From positions 369 through 14,717 of the forward strand of contig DINW01000046.1 in the NCBI GenBank assembly GCA_002423705.1: a stretch of 14,349 bases of DNA, read 5' to 3'. Within the stretch, counting starts at the first letter, position 1. Each line of letters starts with the position of its first letter. Under the pieces are notes generated by a model. The model did no database searches. It saw nothing but the letters and a program-made list of their open reading frames with translations, and was not told where the DNA came from. A program made the translations under genes and the position numbers. Of the stretch, positions 1 to 6,846 are shown one piece after another. The DNA comes from Clostridium sp. UBA5530 (GTDB taxonomy: Bacteria > Bacillota > Clostridia > Clostridiales > Clostridiaceae).

Positions 1-335
1 ATGGTATAGATGTTTCTGTTATAAGTATACAACTTATAGTACTGGGAATAGTATCCTTAGCCCATCAAATAACTATGTTTTATGCTGCCCTCTCCATAGG
101 CCAGTTATTTAAATCTAAAAAAATTCTAGGTTCTTTTGCAGGATTTATGATAATAAGTATTGCTCAACAAGCAATAGTAGGAATATGTGCAACAATATTA
201 GGTAATAATTTAAACTTTAGTTATGTATCTCCACAACAGGTATTTTTCTCTGCAATTGCAATAAGTTTATTATTCCTAATAGCTTTATTCTTTATAACTA
301 ACTACATTTTGAAAAATAAGCTTAACCTAGAATAA
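1..335 (+). CDS. ABC-2 type transporter permease, C-terminal part (partial)
   Basis: The reading frame is already open at base 3 and runs to a TAA stop at 333-335, so the gene starts outside the window; the ATG at 75 is internal and has no ribosome binding site. The visible part is very hydrophobic, with about three membrane segments: one around the start, one around the stretch FAGFMIISIAQQAIVGI, and one near the C-terminus (ISLLFLIALFFITNYIL). It ends with a short basic tail. The pattern FYAALSIGQLFKSKK followed by a hydrophobic helix resembles the C-terminal half of ABC-2 type permeases found beside ATP-binding subunits in clostridia; this assignment is by resemblance only. No ATPase subunit is visible, so any partner must lie upstream. 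It could be another polytopic membrane protein. Confidence 0.6.
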   Translation, partial: GIDVSVISIQLIVLGIVSLAHQITMFYAALSIGQLFKSKKILGSFAGFMIISIAQQAIVGICATILGNNLNFSYVSPQQVFFSAIAISLLFLIALFFITNYILKNKLNLE

Positions 336-380
336 TTTTAGAGTATAAGCAAAAAATATTCAGGGAAAGGATGTGTTAGT

Positions 381-518
381 ATGCCAAGTAAACCAGGGTC
401 CAGCAACCCTATGCAAAAGGGAAAAAGAAGACAAAAACTTCATGAAAATCAAAACAATGTTGGCAATCCTAAAAATAAACCTGAATTCGAAAATTTTAAT
501 GGAAAACCAGTAGAATAG
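381..518 (+). CDS. Small Pro/Asn/Lys-rich protein, 45 aa
   Basis: An ATG at 381, preceded by a GGAAAGG ribosome binding site about ten bases upstream, opens a 45-residue frame ending in TAG at 518. The product begins MPSKPGSSNPMQKGKRRQK and is hydrophilic, rich in Asn, Lys and Pro, with no cysteine, no signal peptide and no membrane segment; the first half is strongly basic and the last residues are acidic (ending GKPVE). It lies between the permease end and a strong terminator, so it is the last gene of that transcript or a small unit of its own. The composition resembles minor small acid-soluble spore proteins, but I cannot match it to a named Ssp family. The opposite-strand frame covering the same bases lacks any start signal and looks like a shadow. 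Confidence 0.6.
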   Translation: MPSKPGSSNPMQKGKRRQKLHENQNNVGNPKNKPEFENFNGKPVE

Positions 519-531
519 TGATTTGAAAAGG

Positions 532-580
532 GACTGTATCAAAATCATAAATTATTTTGATACAGTCTTTTTGATTTTTT
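532..580 (+). terminator. Rho-independent terminator
   Basis: A perfect 14-bp inverted repeat (532-545 GACTGTATCAAAAT paired with 554-567) has an 8-base loop and is followed by TTTTT and, two bases later, a second T run. It ends the transcript of the 45-residue gene. Confidence 0.9.
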
Positions 581-693
581 AGTGTCTATTTAAAATCTGA
601 TATATCCACTTGAATAAATACAATGTATTATAAGCACCATATATTAATGAGGTTATATTTATCTTATGTCTACCTGCTGTAACACTCCACCTG

Positions 694-726
694 AAACTAA
701 GTTTCACTTGATAAATTTCAGTGAAA
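694..726 (+). promoter_or_regulatory. Inverted-repeat motif upstream of deacetylase gene, copy 1
   Basis: The sequence AAACTAAGTTTCACTT, one variable base and ATAA (694-714) recurs with a single mismatch, in the opposite orientation, at 6847-6867 directly before the glycosyltransferase-like gene. Here it also overlaps two inverted repeats: TGAAAC/GTTTCA around 692-705 and TTTCACT (702-708) with AGTGAAA (720-726). It lies 40-70 bases before the deacetylase start and could be an operator or a leader hairpin. No clear sigma-A promoter could be placed beside it. Confidence 0.4.
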
Positions 727-765
727 ATCTTAAATTAAAGCCAACTAATAGGGAGGAAAGGAACT

Positions 766-1467
766 ATGAAGAAACTTTATAAGATATGTGCTTTAGGAGT
801 TTTCGTTTGTGTATTTTTAGGGATGTTTTCAGTAAATATGGAGGCTCAAGGCCAGGAGAAAAAAGTATACTTAACCTTTGATGATGGGCCCAGCAAGAAC
901 ACGGAGAAAGTCCTTAATATTCTGAAGAGTCAAGGGGTAAAGGCCACATTTTTTGTGGTAGGTCCAATAAAAGAAGAAGATAGCTACTTAGTAAGAAGGG
1001 CTTATGAAGAAGGAAATAGCATAGGCAACCATACCTATGACCATGACTTCAAATATGTTTATAAATCAGAGGATATATTTTGGCAAAACTTTAATAAAGA
1101 TCAGGAGTTTATAAAGGATATGACAGGAAGTACAAGTAAATTATTTAGGTTCCCAGGAGGGTCTAAAAATAGGGATGTAAAGAGAATTCATGGTAAGACA
1201 TTCAATGAAAACCTAAAGAACAAACTAGAAGCACAGGGAGTTCAGTGTTTTGATTGGGACATAGACTCAGGGGATGGACTTACAGACTATACATCTGCCA
1301 ATAGCATCTATAATAATATTATAAACCAGGTAGATAAGTTTCAAAATCCAATTATCTTAATGCATGATTCCTGTGGCAAAAAAACCACATTGGAAGCATT
1401 ACCTAGTATAATAAAAACCTTAAAAGACATGGGCTATACCTTTGATACTTTGGATAATTACAAATGA
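766..1467 (+). CDS. Exported polysaccharide deacetylase (NodB family)
   Basis: This 233-residue protein is a metal-dependent carbohydrate esterase 4 enzyme, probably removing acetyl groups from N-acetylglucosamine or N-acetylmuramic acid in the cell wall. Residues 1-27 form a signal peptide or membrane anchor. The family motifs are all present in order: TFDDGPS (37-43, catalytic base and metal Asp), HTYDH (H89 and H93, metal ligands), RFPGGS (128-133), the DWDIDSGDG stretch (163-171) and LMHDS (198-202, catalytic His). Between motifs 3 and 4 lies a charged insertion (about 134-155). The start follows a GGGAGGAAAGG ribosome binding site eight to ten bases upstream. It stands alone between a terminator and the next promoter region. 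The exact substrate cannot be told from sequence; peptidoglycan is the usual target in Firmicutes. Confidence 0.92.
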   Translation: MKKLYKICALGVFVCVFLGMFSVNMEAQGQEKKVYLTFDDGPSKNTEKVLNILKSQGVKATFFVVGPIKEEDSYLVRRAYEEGNSIGNHTYDHDFKYVYKSEDIFWQNFNKDQEFIKDMTGSTSKLFRFPGGSKNRDVKRIHGKTFNENLKNKLEAQGVQCFDWDIDSGDGLTDYTSANSIYNNIINQVDKFQNPIILMHDSCGKKTTLEALPSIIKTLKDMGYTFDTLDNYK

Positions 1468-1564
1468 AGTGGAACCTAAGGGTAGGTAGATATTGGATAA
1501 ATAATATACTCTAAATTTGTATAAAAACCTCATAAATATGCATGAATCCTAGATATGCAAAGGG

Positions 1565-1594
1565 TTTATTAAGTATGAGGGTAAATGATATACT
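1565..1594 (+). promoter_or_regulatory. Possible promoter of the OCD-like/ADH operon
   Basis: A TATACT -10 box (1589-1594) has a weak TTTATT -35 box 18 bases upstream (1565-1570). The region just before holds a stem CCTCATA (1528-1534) / TATGAGG (1574-1580) enclosing a TGCAT/ATGCA hairpin, which overlaps the promoter and may be regulatory or the tail of the deacetylase transcript. Confidence 0.35.
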
Positions 1595-1632
1595 ATATAT
1601 AAGAGTTAATATTATGAGCGGAGGTATAATTT

Positions 1633-2718
1633 ATGTTTAAGATGCCGAAATTTAGGGAACCTGATTTTAGTGAGGAGAAATTTAGAAATGCACCTGATGT
1701 GCAGATAGAAGAAGTAAAAATTAAAGGAGTAGCTCCAGATAATTATCATGGCACATCAATGTATCCTGAATATTATAAAATAAATGGTAAATGGACTTTA
1801 ATAGAGAAAACCAGAATGGACTGTGTTCCAGTTCTTCGTGATAATGGAGAAATTGAGGCAACAGAGTTTAGAAGATTAGAAGTAGGGGATAAGGTAATAC
1901 TAGGAAGAACTGATGATGGAAGTCAAGGAATCTATCTTTATTCCTCAGGCTTTGATTCTGAGTCTAATACTACTGATACTTTTGGATTTAGGACAGGAAG
2001 AACAAGAGAGACTCCATATGCTAAGGATTTCCAGGCTTTATGCGACCTTTTGAAATATGAGAAGGATAATGGGTATATAGTATGGGTTTTAGGACCAGCA
2101 GCAGTATTTGATGTAGAATCACGTAAAGCTATGACTTCAATAATAGAGGGGGGATATGCTCATGCTATCTTTGGAGGCAATGCAGTAGCTACTCATGACC
2201 TAGAAGGAGCTATATTTCACACAGCTCTAGGACAAGATATAAGTACTATGGAAAACAAGCATAATGGACACTACCATCACTTAGATGCCATAAATAAAAT
2301 AAATAGAGCGGGAAGCATAGAAAAGGCTGTGGAGGAATATGACATAGACAATGGAGTGATTGCAGCCTGCGTAAAAAACAAAATACCTTATGTTTTAACA
2401 GGATCAATAAGAGATGACGGACCTTTATTCCAAGTAAAATCCAATATGGCAGAGGCTCAAAATGAGATGAGAAAACATACTAAAAAAGCTACTACAGTAA
2501 TATGTTTAGCAACAATGTTGCATACTATAGCTACAGGAAATGTAACTCCTTCCTATACAGTTGTAGATGGAGAAGTTAGACCTGTATATATTTATGCAGT
2601 AGATGTTTCAGAATTTGTATTAAATAAATTGAGAGATAGAGGAACTCTAGAAGTAACTACTATGGTGTCAAATATTCATGATTTTTTATTTAAGGTTAAT
2701 ACTTTGCTAGAAAAATAA
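1633..2718 (+). CDS. Stand-alone ornithine cyclodeaminase-like protein (TIGR00300 / LOR-SDH conserved domain)
   Basis: This 361-residue cytosolic protein matches the catalytic C-terminal part of the TIGR00300 family, which includes archaeal ornithine cyclodeaminase and the C-terminal half of cyanobacterial ArgZ/AgrE. Recognised blocks are VAPDNYHGTS (33-42), GGNAVATHD (181-189), NGHYHHLDAINKINRAGS (from 211) and GSIRDDGP (257-264), with an ATMLH block near residue 295. Family members normally carry 75 or more residues before the VAPDN block; here only 32 precede it. The start is secure because GGAGG sits eight bases before this ATG, so the N-terminal domain is really absent. A likely reaction is NAD-dependent conversion of ornithine to proline and ammonia, but this is inferred from homologues. 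It is followed after 36 bases by the alcohol dehydrogenase gene, with no terminator between. The pairing suggests amino-acid fermentation or redox balancing. Confidence 0.8.
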   Translation: MFKMPKFREPDFSEEKFRNAPDVQIEEVKIKGVAPDNYHGTSMYPEYYKINGKWTLIEKTRMDCVPVLRDNGEIEATEFRRLEVGDKVILGRTDDGSQGIYLYSSGFDSESNTTDTFGFRTGRTRETPYAKDFQALCDLLKYEKDNGYIVWVLGPAAVFDVESRKAMTSIIEGGYAHAIFGGNAVATHDLEGAIFHTALGQDISTMENKHNGHYHHLDAINKINRAGSIEKAVEEYDIDNGVIAACVKNKIPYVLTGSIRDDGPLFQVKSNMAEAQNEMRKHTKKATTVICLATMLHTIATGNVTPSYTVVDGEVRPVYIYAVDVSEFVLNKLRDRGTLEVTTMVSNIHDFLFKVNTLLEK

Positions 2719-2754
2719 TATGCAAATAATTATGCAATTATAGAAGGAGGAACT

Positions 2755-3918
2755 ATGAAAAATTTTCATTATTCCATACCTACAGATATTTATTTCGGAA
2801 AAGGACAAATAGATAAATTACCAAGGGCAATAAAGCCATATGGTACTAAAGTGCTTTTAGTTTATGGTGGAGGCACCATTAAAAGGACAGGATTATATGA
2901 CGAAGTAATAAAGGTACTGAATCATGGAGGAATTTCACAGGTAGAATTAAATGGGGTAGAACCTAATCCAAGAATAACCACCGTTAGAAAAGGCGTAGAC
3001 TTGTGTAGAAACAATGATGTAGAAGCTATTGTGGCAATAGGCGGGGGTAGCACTATAGACTGTGCTAAGGTTATTGGAGCTGCATACCATTATGATGGAG
3101 ATCCATGGGAATTAGTTACTAACCCATCTAAAATCACAAAGGTTTTACCTATATTTGCAGTTTTAACTTTATCAGCTACAGGATCAGAGATGGATCCTTA
3201 TGCTGTAATCTCTAATATGGACACCAATGAAAAACTTGGTACTGCCCATGAAGGAATGAAGCCAAAGGCATCAATCTTAGACCCACAATATACTTATACA
3301 GTATCACCATACCAAACAGCAGCGGGCACTGCTGATATAATGAGTCATATTTTTGAAGAGTATTTTAGTAATGTGAAGGAAGCCTATTTGCAGGATAGAA
3401 TGGCAGAGGCTCTTTTAAAAACATGTATAAAATATGGGAAGATAGCTACGAAGGAGCCCAATAACTATGAGGCTAGGGCAAATTTAATGTGGGCATCAAG
3501 CTTAGCTATTAATGGGCTACTGGGCTATGGAAAGGACAATGGGTGGAGCGTTCACCCAATGGAACATGAATTAAGTGCTTTTTATGATATAACTCATGGA
3601 GTAGGGTTAGCTATCTTGACGCCTCATTGGATGAAATATGTATTAGGGGATGAGACCTTAGATAAATTTGTGGAATATGGAATTAATGTATGGAATATTG
3701 ATAGAGATTTAAGTAGCTATGATATAGCTAATAAGGCCGTAGAGAAAACTAAAGAATATTTTGTGGACTTAGGAATACCTGAAAGGCTTAGAGATGTGGG
3801 TATAGAAGAAAGTAAGCTTCAGCTCATGGCTAAACAGGCCACTAGATTTGGAAAGGTAGGAACCTTTAAACCCTTAGATGATAATGATGTATTAAATATA
3901 TTTAAGGCAGCATTTTAA
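2755..3918 (+). CDS. Iron-containing alcohol dehydrogenase (NADH-dependent butanol dehydrogenase type)
   Basis: This 387-residue protein is a group III (iron-type) alcohol dehydrogenase, reducing aldehydes to alcohols with NAD(P)H in the cytosol. The dinucleotide-binding motif GGGSTIDCAK is at 96-105. The four metal ligands can be placed at D194 and H198 (ADIMSH) and at H267 and H281 (HPMEH...ITHG); the 14-residue gap between the last two is the spacing typical of the family. The length is that of YugJ/BdhA-type butanol dehydrogenases, and the opening YSIPTDIYFGKGQI is characteristic of that subgroup. An AGAAGGAGG ribosome binding site lies just upstream. It is the second gene of the unit that starts with the ornithine-cyclodeaminase-like gene and is closed by a terminator. 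The natural substrate (butyraldehyde, acetaldehyde or an amino-acid-derived aldehyde) is not determinable from sequence. Confidence 0.92.
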   Translation: MKNFHYSIPTDIYFGKGQIDKLPRAIKPYGTKVLLVYGGGTIKRTGLYDEVIKVLNHGGISQVELNGVEPNPRITTVRKGVDLCRNNDVEAIVAIGGGSTIDCAKVIGAAYHYDGDPWELVTNPSKITKVLPIFAVLTLSATGSEMDPYAVISNMDTNEKLGTAHEGMKPKASILDPQYTYTVSPYQTAAGTADIMSHIFEEYFSNVKEAYLQDRMAEALLKTCIKYGKIATKEPNNYEARANLMWASSLAINGLLGYGKDNGWSVHPMEHELSAFYDITHGVGLAILTPHWMKYVLGDETLDKFVEYGINVWNIDRDLSSYDIANKAVEKTKEYFVDLGIPERLRDVGIEESKLQLMAKQATRFGKVGTFKPLDDNDVLNIFKAAF

Positions 3919-3922
3919 TATA

Positions 3923-3965
3923 AATATTCTGAAAAGGTAAACATACTTTTTCAGAATATTTTTTG
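3923..3965 (+). terminator. Rho-independent terminator
   Basis: AATATTCTGAAAAG (3923-3936) pairs with the stretch TTTTCAGAATATT ending near 3960, followed by a T run. It closes the OCD-like/alcohol dehydrogenase operon. Confidence 0.88.
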
Positions 3966-3982
3966 AAATTATTTAAGGGAGA

Positions 3983-4030
3983 TTGACACTAGGGATATCA
4001 TACAATATACTTAATTCAAGAATTAAGTAT
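3983..4030 (+). promoter_or_regulatory. Sigma-A promoter overlapped by a perfect 24-bp palindrome
   Basis: TTGACA (3983-3988) and TATACT (4006-4011) are spaced by 17 bases. A palindrome with 11-bp arms, ATACTTAATTC (4007-4017) and GAATTAAGTAT (4020-4030), separated by two bases, covers the -10 box and the expected transcription start. It is placed like a repressor operator, but it could instead form a hairpin at the 5' end of the mRNA. Confidence 0.75.
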
Positions 4031-4044
4031 GGGAGCTAAATGGC

Positions 4045-4533
4045 ATGAAGAAATATTATATAAAAGAAAGATTAATGGCTATAGGAAGTAAATTTGACGT
4101 TTACGATGAAAGAAATAGAGAAGTATATCTAGTGGAGGCAGATAAATTTGACATAGGAAAGAATATATCTATATATACTGAAGATAAATCTAAAAAGTTA
4201 TTATATTTAGAACAAAAAATTAGGTTTGGTGCTCACAAATATGAGGTTTTCAATGAGGAGGGAACTTCCATAGGTATAGTGGAAAAAGAATTTATGAGCC
4301 CATCTTATAAGTTCACGGGGAACGCATGGGCCTTAAAAATGGAGGGGAAGAGCATATTAGGAAGAAGTTATAAGATAACAAAGGATGGAAGTATTGTAAG
4401 CTCTATAGAAAAAGAGTTTGCCTTTGGTAGAGATAGATACTGTGTAGAAGCATTTGAGGAAGGCTATGATGAGATTCTAATAGGTTTAACCATAATCGTA
4501 GATATGGTTAGGTTTCATAGTGATGGAAACTAA
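4045..4533 (+). CDS. LURP-one-related / YxjI-like protein
   Basis: The 162-residue product has the features of the LURP-one-related family (Tubby-like fold): short beta-strand repeats with alternating polar and hydrophobic residues, such as KYYIKERLMAIGSKFDVYDE, LYLEQKIRFGAHKYEVF and SIEKEFAFGRDRYCVEAF, and the paired motif of a predicted strand followed by D/N-E-E/G turns. It has no signal peptide; the last helix (EILIGLTIIVDMVRF) is hydrophobic, as in family members. Function is unknown; related Tubby-fold proteins bind phosphoinositides or associate with membranes, which is only a hint here. The ATG follows a GGGAG ribosome binding site ten bases upstream; an ATG five bases earlier is out of frame. 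The gene is monocistronic, with its own promoter and a hairpin after it. Confidence 0.82.
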   Translation: MKKYYIKERLMAIGSKFDVYDERNREVYLVEADKFDIGKNISIYTEDKSKKLLYLEQKIRFGAHKYEVFNEEGTSIGIVEKEFMSPSYKFTGNAWALKMEGKSILGRSYKITKDGSIVSSIEKEFAFGRDRYCVEAFEEGYDEILIGLTIIVDMVRFHSDGN

Positions 4534-4536
4534 AGT

Positions 4537-4567
4537 ATAAGGATAGAGCTTAAAGCTCTATCCTTAT
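4537..4567 (+). terminator. Strong hairpin after LURP-one gene
   Basis: A 15-bp inverted repeat (4537-4551 with 4553-4567, core AAGGATAGAGCTT) lies four bases after the stop codon. The U tract is poor (AGTAAAATATATT follows), so it may act as a weak terminator or an mRNA 3'-end stabiliser. Confidence 0.6.
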
Positions 4568-4590
4568 AGTAAAATATATTAAATTAAATC

Positions 4591-4619
4591 TAGACAAATA
4601 TGAAATTATTTATTAAAAT
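4591..4619 (+). promoter_or_regulatory. Probable promoter of tRNA-Ala
   Basis: TAGACA (4591-4596) and TAAAAT (4614-4619) are spaced by 17 bases. The predicted start would fall only a few bases before the first tRNA base at 4629. Confidence 0.45.
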
Positions 4620-4628
4620 TAATTCTAT

Positions 4629-4704
4629 GGGGATATAGCTCAGCTGGGAGAGTACTTGAATGGCATTCAAGGGGTCGTGGGTTCGAGTCCCATTATCTCC
4701 ACCA
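4629..4704 (+). tRNA. tRNA-Ala (anticodon GGC)
   Basis: A complete cloverleaf can be folded. The acceptor stem is GGGGATA (4629-4635) with TATCTCC (4694-4700). The D stem is GCTC/GAGT, and the anticodon stem is CTTGA (4655-4659) with TCAAG (4667-4671), with loop ATGGCAT and anticodon GGC at 4662-4664. The T arm is GTGGG/CCCAT with loop TTCGAGT. The single mismatch in the acceptor stem is G3:U70, the hallmark identity element of alanine tRNA, and the discriminator is A (4701). The CCA end is encoded (4702-4704). It reads codon GCC. It stands alone, with its own promoter-like boxes and a strong terminator downstream. Confidence 0.96.
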
Positions 4705-4761
4705 TTAGAAATAAAAGGTTTGTTCAACCTTAATAATAAATGAGTACGGAGAAAAGTGGTC

Positions 4762-4807
4762 AAAAAGTACGGGATTCAATTTGATTTAAAAATTCCCGTA
4801 CTTTTTT
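4762..4807. terminator. Bidirectional terminator
   Basis: AAAAAGTACGGGA (4762-4774) pairs perfectly with TCCCGTACTTTTT (4794-4806). The A run before and T run after give a U tail on both strands, so it can end the tRNA transcript from the left and the DUF2680-like gene from the right. A small extra hairpin (AAGGTT/AACCTT near 4717-4733) lies just before it. Confidence 0.9.
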
Positions 4808-4843
4808 ATAGCTTTAATTTTCAGTTCAAGTCTTTTATTTTTA

Positions 4844-5332
4844 TTAAGGAGTCACGTTAGTGCAGGAACCATTCTTAAGTCTTTGTCCATTACCTTTACC
4901 TTGATTCTTACCTAGGCCGGATCCTTGATTCTTATTACTCTTGTTTTCTTTTCCAAGGCCTAATCCAAGTTTTTCACCATTATTTCCTGAACCATCACAG
5001 TTTTGTTGTCTTTCTTCAATAGAAGCAATTATTTTGTCAGCTTGGTCCTGAGTTATAGAACCATCAGCTACCTTTTTAGAAAGAGCATCCTTCTTTATTT
5101 CTAGTTTCTCTTCTTTGAATTCATCAAGGACTCCATTTTCTTTTGCTATGGCACCATAAGTTTTACCTGTTTCCTCATGTTGAGCCACTATGTCCTCTAC
5201 AGGTTTTCCAGTAAGAGCTGAAACTGCCTCTTGAGGTGAGCTATATTTAGATGCTGCAAAGGCAGTAACGGATGTAGCTGATAGTGCTAAGATCATAGTT
5301 GCCACTGTAATAATTTTCTTTGTTTTTTTCAT
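4844..5332 (-). CDS. Secreted DUF2680-like protein with Gly/Asn/Lys-rich tail
   Basis: The start chosen gives 162 residues. A longer frame from 5347 would add MEDIK, but those codons contain the GGAGG ribosome binding site itself, seven bases before the ATG at 5332. Residues 1-26 are a typical signal peptide (KKTKK, hydrophobic core, TAFAA). Residues about 30-110 match the DUF2680 (YckD-like) pattern: SPQEAVSALTGKPVEDIV, then GKTYGAIAKENGVLDEFK, and a helix KKDALSKKVADGSITQDQADKII. The rest is low complexity, rich in Gly, Asn, Gln and Lys (GLGLGKENKSNKNQGSGLGK), ending SCTNVTP, with two cysteines bracketing it. The role is unknown; it is exported and probably envelope-associated. It is monocistronic, with its own promoter and a bidirectional terminator. 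Confidence 0.85.
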   Translation of the reverse strand: MKKTKKIITVATMILALSATSVTAFAASKYSSPQEAVSALTGKPVEDIVAQHEETGKTYGAIAKENGVLDEFKEEKLEIKKDALSKKVADGSITQDQADKIIASIEERQQNCDGSGNNGEKLGLGLGKENKSNKNQGSGLGKNQGKGNGQRLKNGSCTNVTP

Positions 5333-5363
5333 TTTAATATCCTCCATTTCTGTTTAACTTTTA

Positions 5364-5391
5364 ATTATATATTAAAGCCTATTTGTGACAA
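5364..5391 (-). promoter_or_regulatory. Sigma-A promoter of the DUF2680-like gene
   Basis: On the minus strand TTGTCA (5391-5386) and TATAAT (5369-5364) are spaced by 16 bases, giving a short leader of about 25 nt before the GGAGG site. Confidence 0.7.
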
Positions 5392-5472
5392 AAGTGTGTT
5401 TTAAGTTTTTAAAATTTATGAAATATATATGTGCAAATAGGGCTATCTTAGGAGAATATTAAAAGGGGTAAT

Positions 5473-6090
5473 CTAGTAAAGCTTGTTTTTATAATATCCA
5501 GCAGCATTATATATTGCTGCTAAAGGATTGTGACAAAGAACCCTGTCCTTTACTGCCAACACAGTTATGGGAGTATCAGAGTGCTTTATAAATAAAGAGT
5601 CATGACCTACACATAAGCCTAATAATATGTTGAGCTCTGTATTAGCCTTATTAAGAAGGATAGCTTGACCAATAGGGTTGCACATAGGCTCATAGGTATT
5701 AGGACGAACCTTTTCTTCCTCTTTTATATTTATAAATTCTTTTGGAATACTACCATTTTTGCATACTACGGAATCCACTTGAAAACCATGGTGACGGAGT
5801 ATGGAACAAAAAATATTAGCTTCTTTTATAAGACCAATACAAAAGGCTACTCCTAATTTTTTAAAACCACATTTATTGGCAAAATCTATGATTTCTTGGA
5901 CTCTAGTATTTTTGCAATAACCTTGACTTTCAACTAGTGCAGAATTGTGGGCTAAAAAAAGATTGTCCTCTTTGTAATTGCTTTTTATATTTTCCTGTTC
6001 ATCAGTGAGCCTGCAGGGACAATTTAAAGGGGAATTTTCAATATCTCCCTTTTTACAGTTATTTTGTTTACATGAATCACAAGTATACAC
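5473..6090 (-). CDS. DUF1847 family cysteine-rich, probably metal-binding protein
   Basis: This 205-residue cytosolic protein has a Cys-rich N-terminus, with C4, C7, C12, C24 and C26 (pattern CxxC...C...CPC) suited to a zinc or iron-sulfur centre. The following domain includes VQEIIDFANKCGFKKLGVAFCIGL, then HHGFQVDSVVCKNG and PMCNPIGQAILLN, with LGLCVGHDSLFIKHSDTPIT near the end. These blocks are characteristic of DUF1847. No reaction is known for the family. The start codon is GTG at 6090, supported by a GGGAG site eight bases upstream; the nearby ATG is out of frame. It begins only 12 bases after the glycosyltransferase-like gene stops, so the two are co-transcribed and possibly translationally coupled. 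No clear terminator was found after it. Confidence 0.85.
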   Translation of the reverse strand: MYTCDSCKQNNCKKGDIENSPLNCPCRLTDEQENIKSNYKEDNLFLAHNSALVESQGYCKNTRVQEIIDFANKCGFKKLGVAFCIGLIKEANIFCSILRHHGFQVDSVVCKNGSIPKEFINIKEEEKVRPNTYEPMCNPIGQAILLNKANTELNILLGLCVGHDSLFIKHSDTPITVLAVKDRVLCHNPLAAIYNAAGYYKNKLY

Positions 6091-6102
6091 AATACCATCT
6101 CC

Positions 6103-6834
6103 CTAAAAATTATTTACATACTCTTCTATGGATGAAACAATTATGCTTTCTAGGTTAACTCGTCCTATCCATTGATTGATTTCACTAGAAGGAGATTTAC
6201 AACTATTAATATCTTCAATATATTTCAATCCTTCCACAGCTATGTAATCTATATCCATAGAGGATAATTTATGTATTATCATAGGCCACTCCCCATCAGT
6301 CATTTTAGCTTTAGAGTTTTTAATTATCAACATTCCAGCATTTCGACTCATGGCACAAGAACCAGCAGTTATATCCACTTTCATGTTTAGGGCTAAAGAA
6401 GCCACTGTATTAGTGATCTTTTCCGTTTCTATCCAAGATTTTGGATGACAGTTAAAGGCTGTTGCAGTTCTTCCAATTATTAAAAAGTCAGTTTTAACTA
6501 TGGTGCATTTTAAATCATAAAGCTCTTTTTTATCATAATTAAGCCAAGTTAGTATTCTATCAAAATCACAACAGTGAAAAAAATCACAGTGACTTTTTTC
6601 TAGGGCTAGTTTTAGAACATTTCTTCTTGCATCTCCAGCTCCCTTGGCAGGAATAACTATAAAGCTACAATTTGGTATTTGGGACAATTCACCTATGTAA
6701 GCACTACAAGTAACTTCACTTATGGTGAAAATAACTTCATCATAAATTTGAATTAGAGTATTAATTCCGTCTCTCATTAGACCTAAATCTTTACCATTTT
6801 TATCATGAATGGTAGCTAATAAAGCTATAGACAT
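6103..6834 (-). CDS. Glycosyltransferase-like protein (nucleotide-sugar transferase fold)
   Basis: The 243-residue product has no signal peptide. It starts with a predicted beta-strand MSIALLATIHD, followed by a helix and the strand YDEVIFTISE, as in GT-A-type nucleotide-diphospho-sugar transferases. A glycine-rich GAGDARR (65-71) is followed by CDFFHCCDFDRI (83-94), where DFD is placed like the metal-binding DxD motif; SCAMSRNAGMLII (about 158-170) resembles the acceptor-side loop. The family cannot be named from sequence by eye, and substrates are unknown. The ATG has a strong AAGGAGG site six or seven bases upstream. It is the first gene of a pair with DUF1847. The region upstream carries a motif shared with the deacetylase gene at 766, hinting at common control of envelope functions. 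Confidence 0.55.
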   Translation of the reverse strand: MSIALLATIHDKNGKDLGLMRDGINTLIQIYDEVIFTISEVTCSAYIGELSQIPNCSFIVIPAKGAGDARRNVLKLALEKSHCDFFHCCDFDRILTWLNYDKKELYDLKCTIVKTDFLIIGRTATAFNCHPKSWIETEKITNTVASLALNMKVDITAGSCAMSRNAGMLIIKNSKAKMTDGEWPMIIHKLSSMDIDYIAVEGLKYIEDINSCKSPSSEINQWIGRVNLESIIVSSIEEYVNNF

Positions 6835-6846
6835 TAAAAAACCTCC

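Noticed and set aside
360..548. Minus-strand frame of 62 codons over the 45-residue gene
   Set aside because: No ribosome binding site, and it starts inside the terminator stem; the plus-strand 45-residue frame has better signals.
4844..5332. Gly/Asn/Lys-rich tail of the DUF2680-like protein as a tandem repeat of interest
   Set aside because: The GLGKxN units are irregular and such low-complexity tails are common in secreted clostridial proteins.
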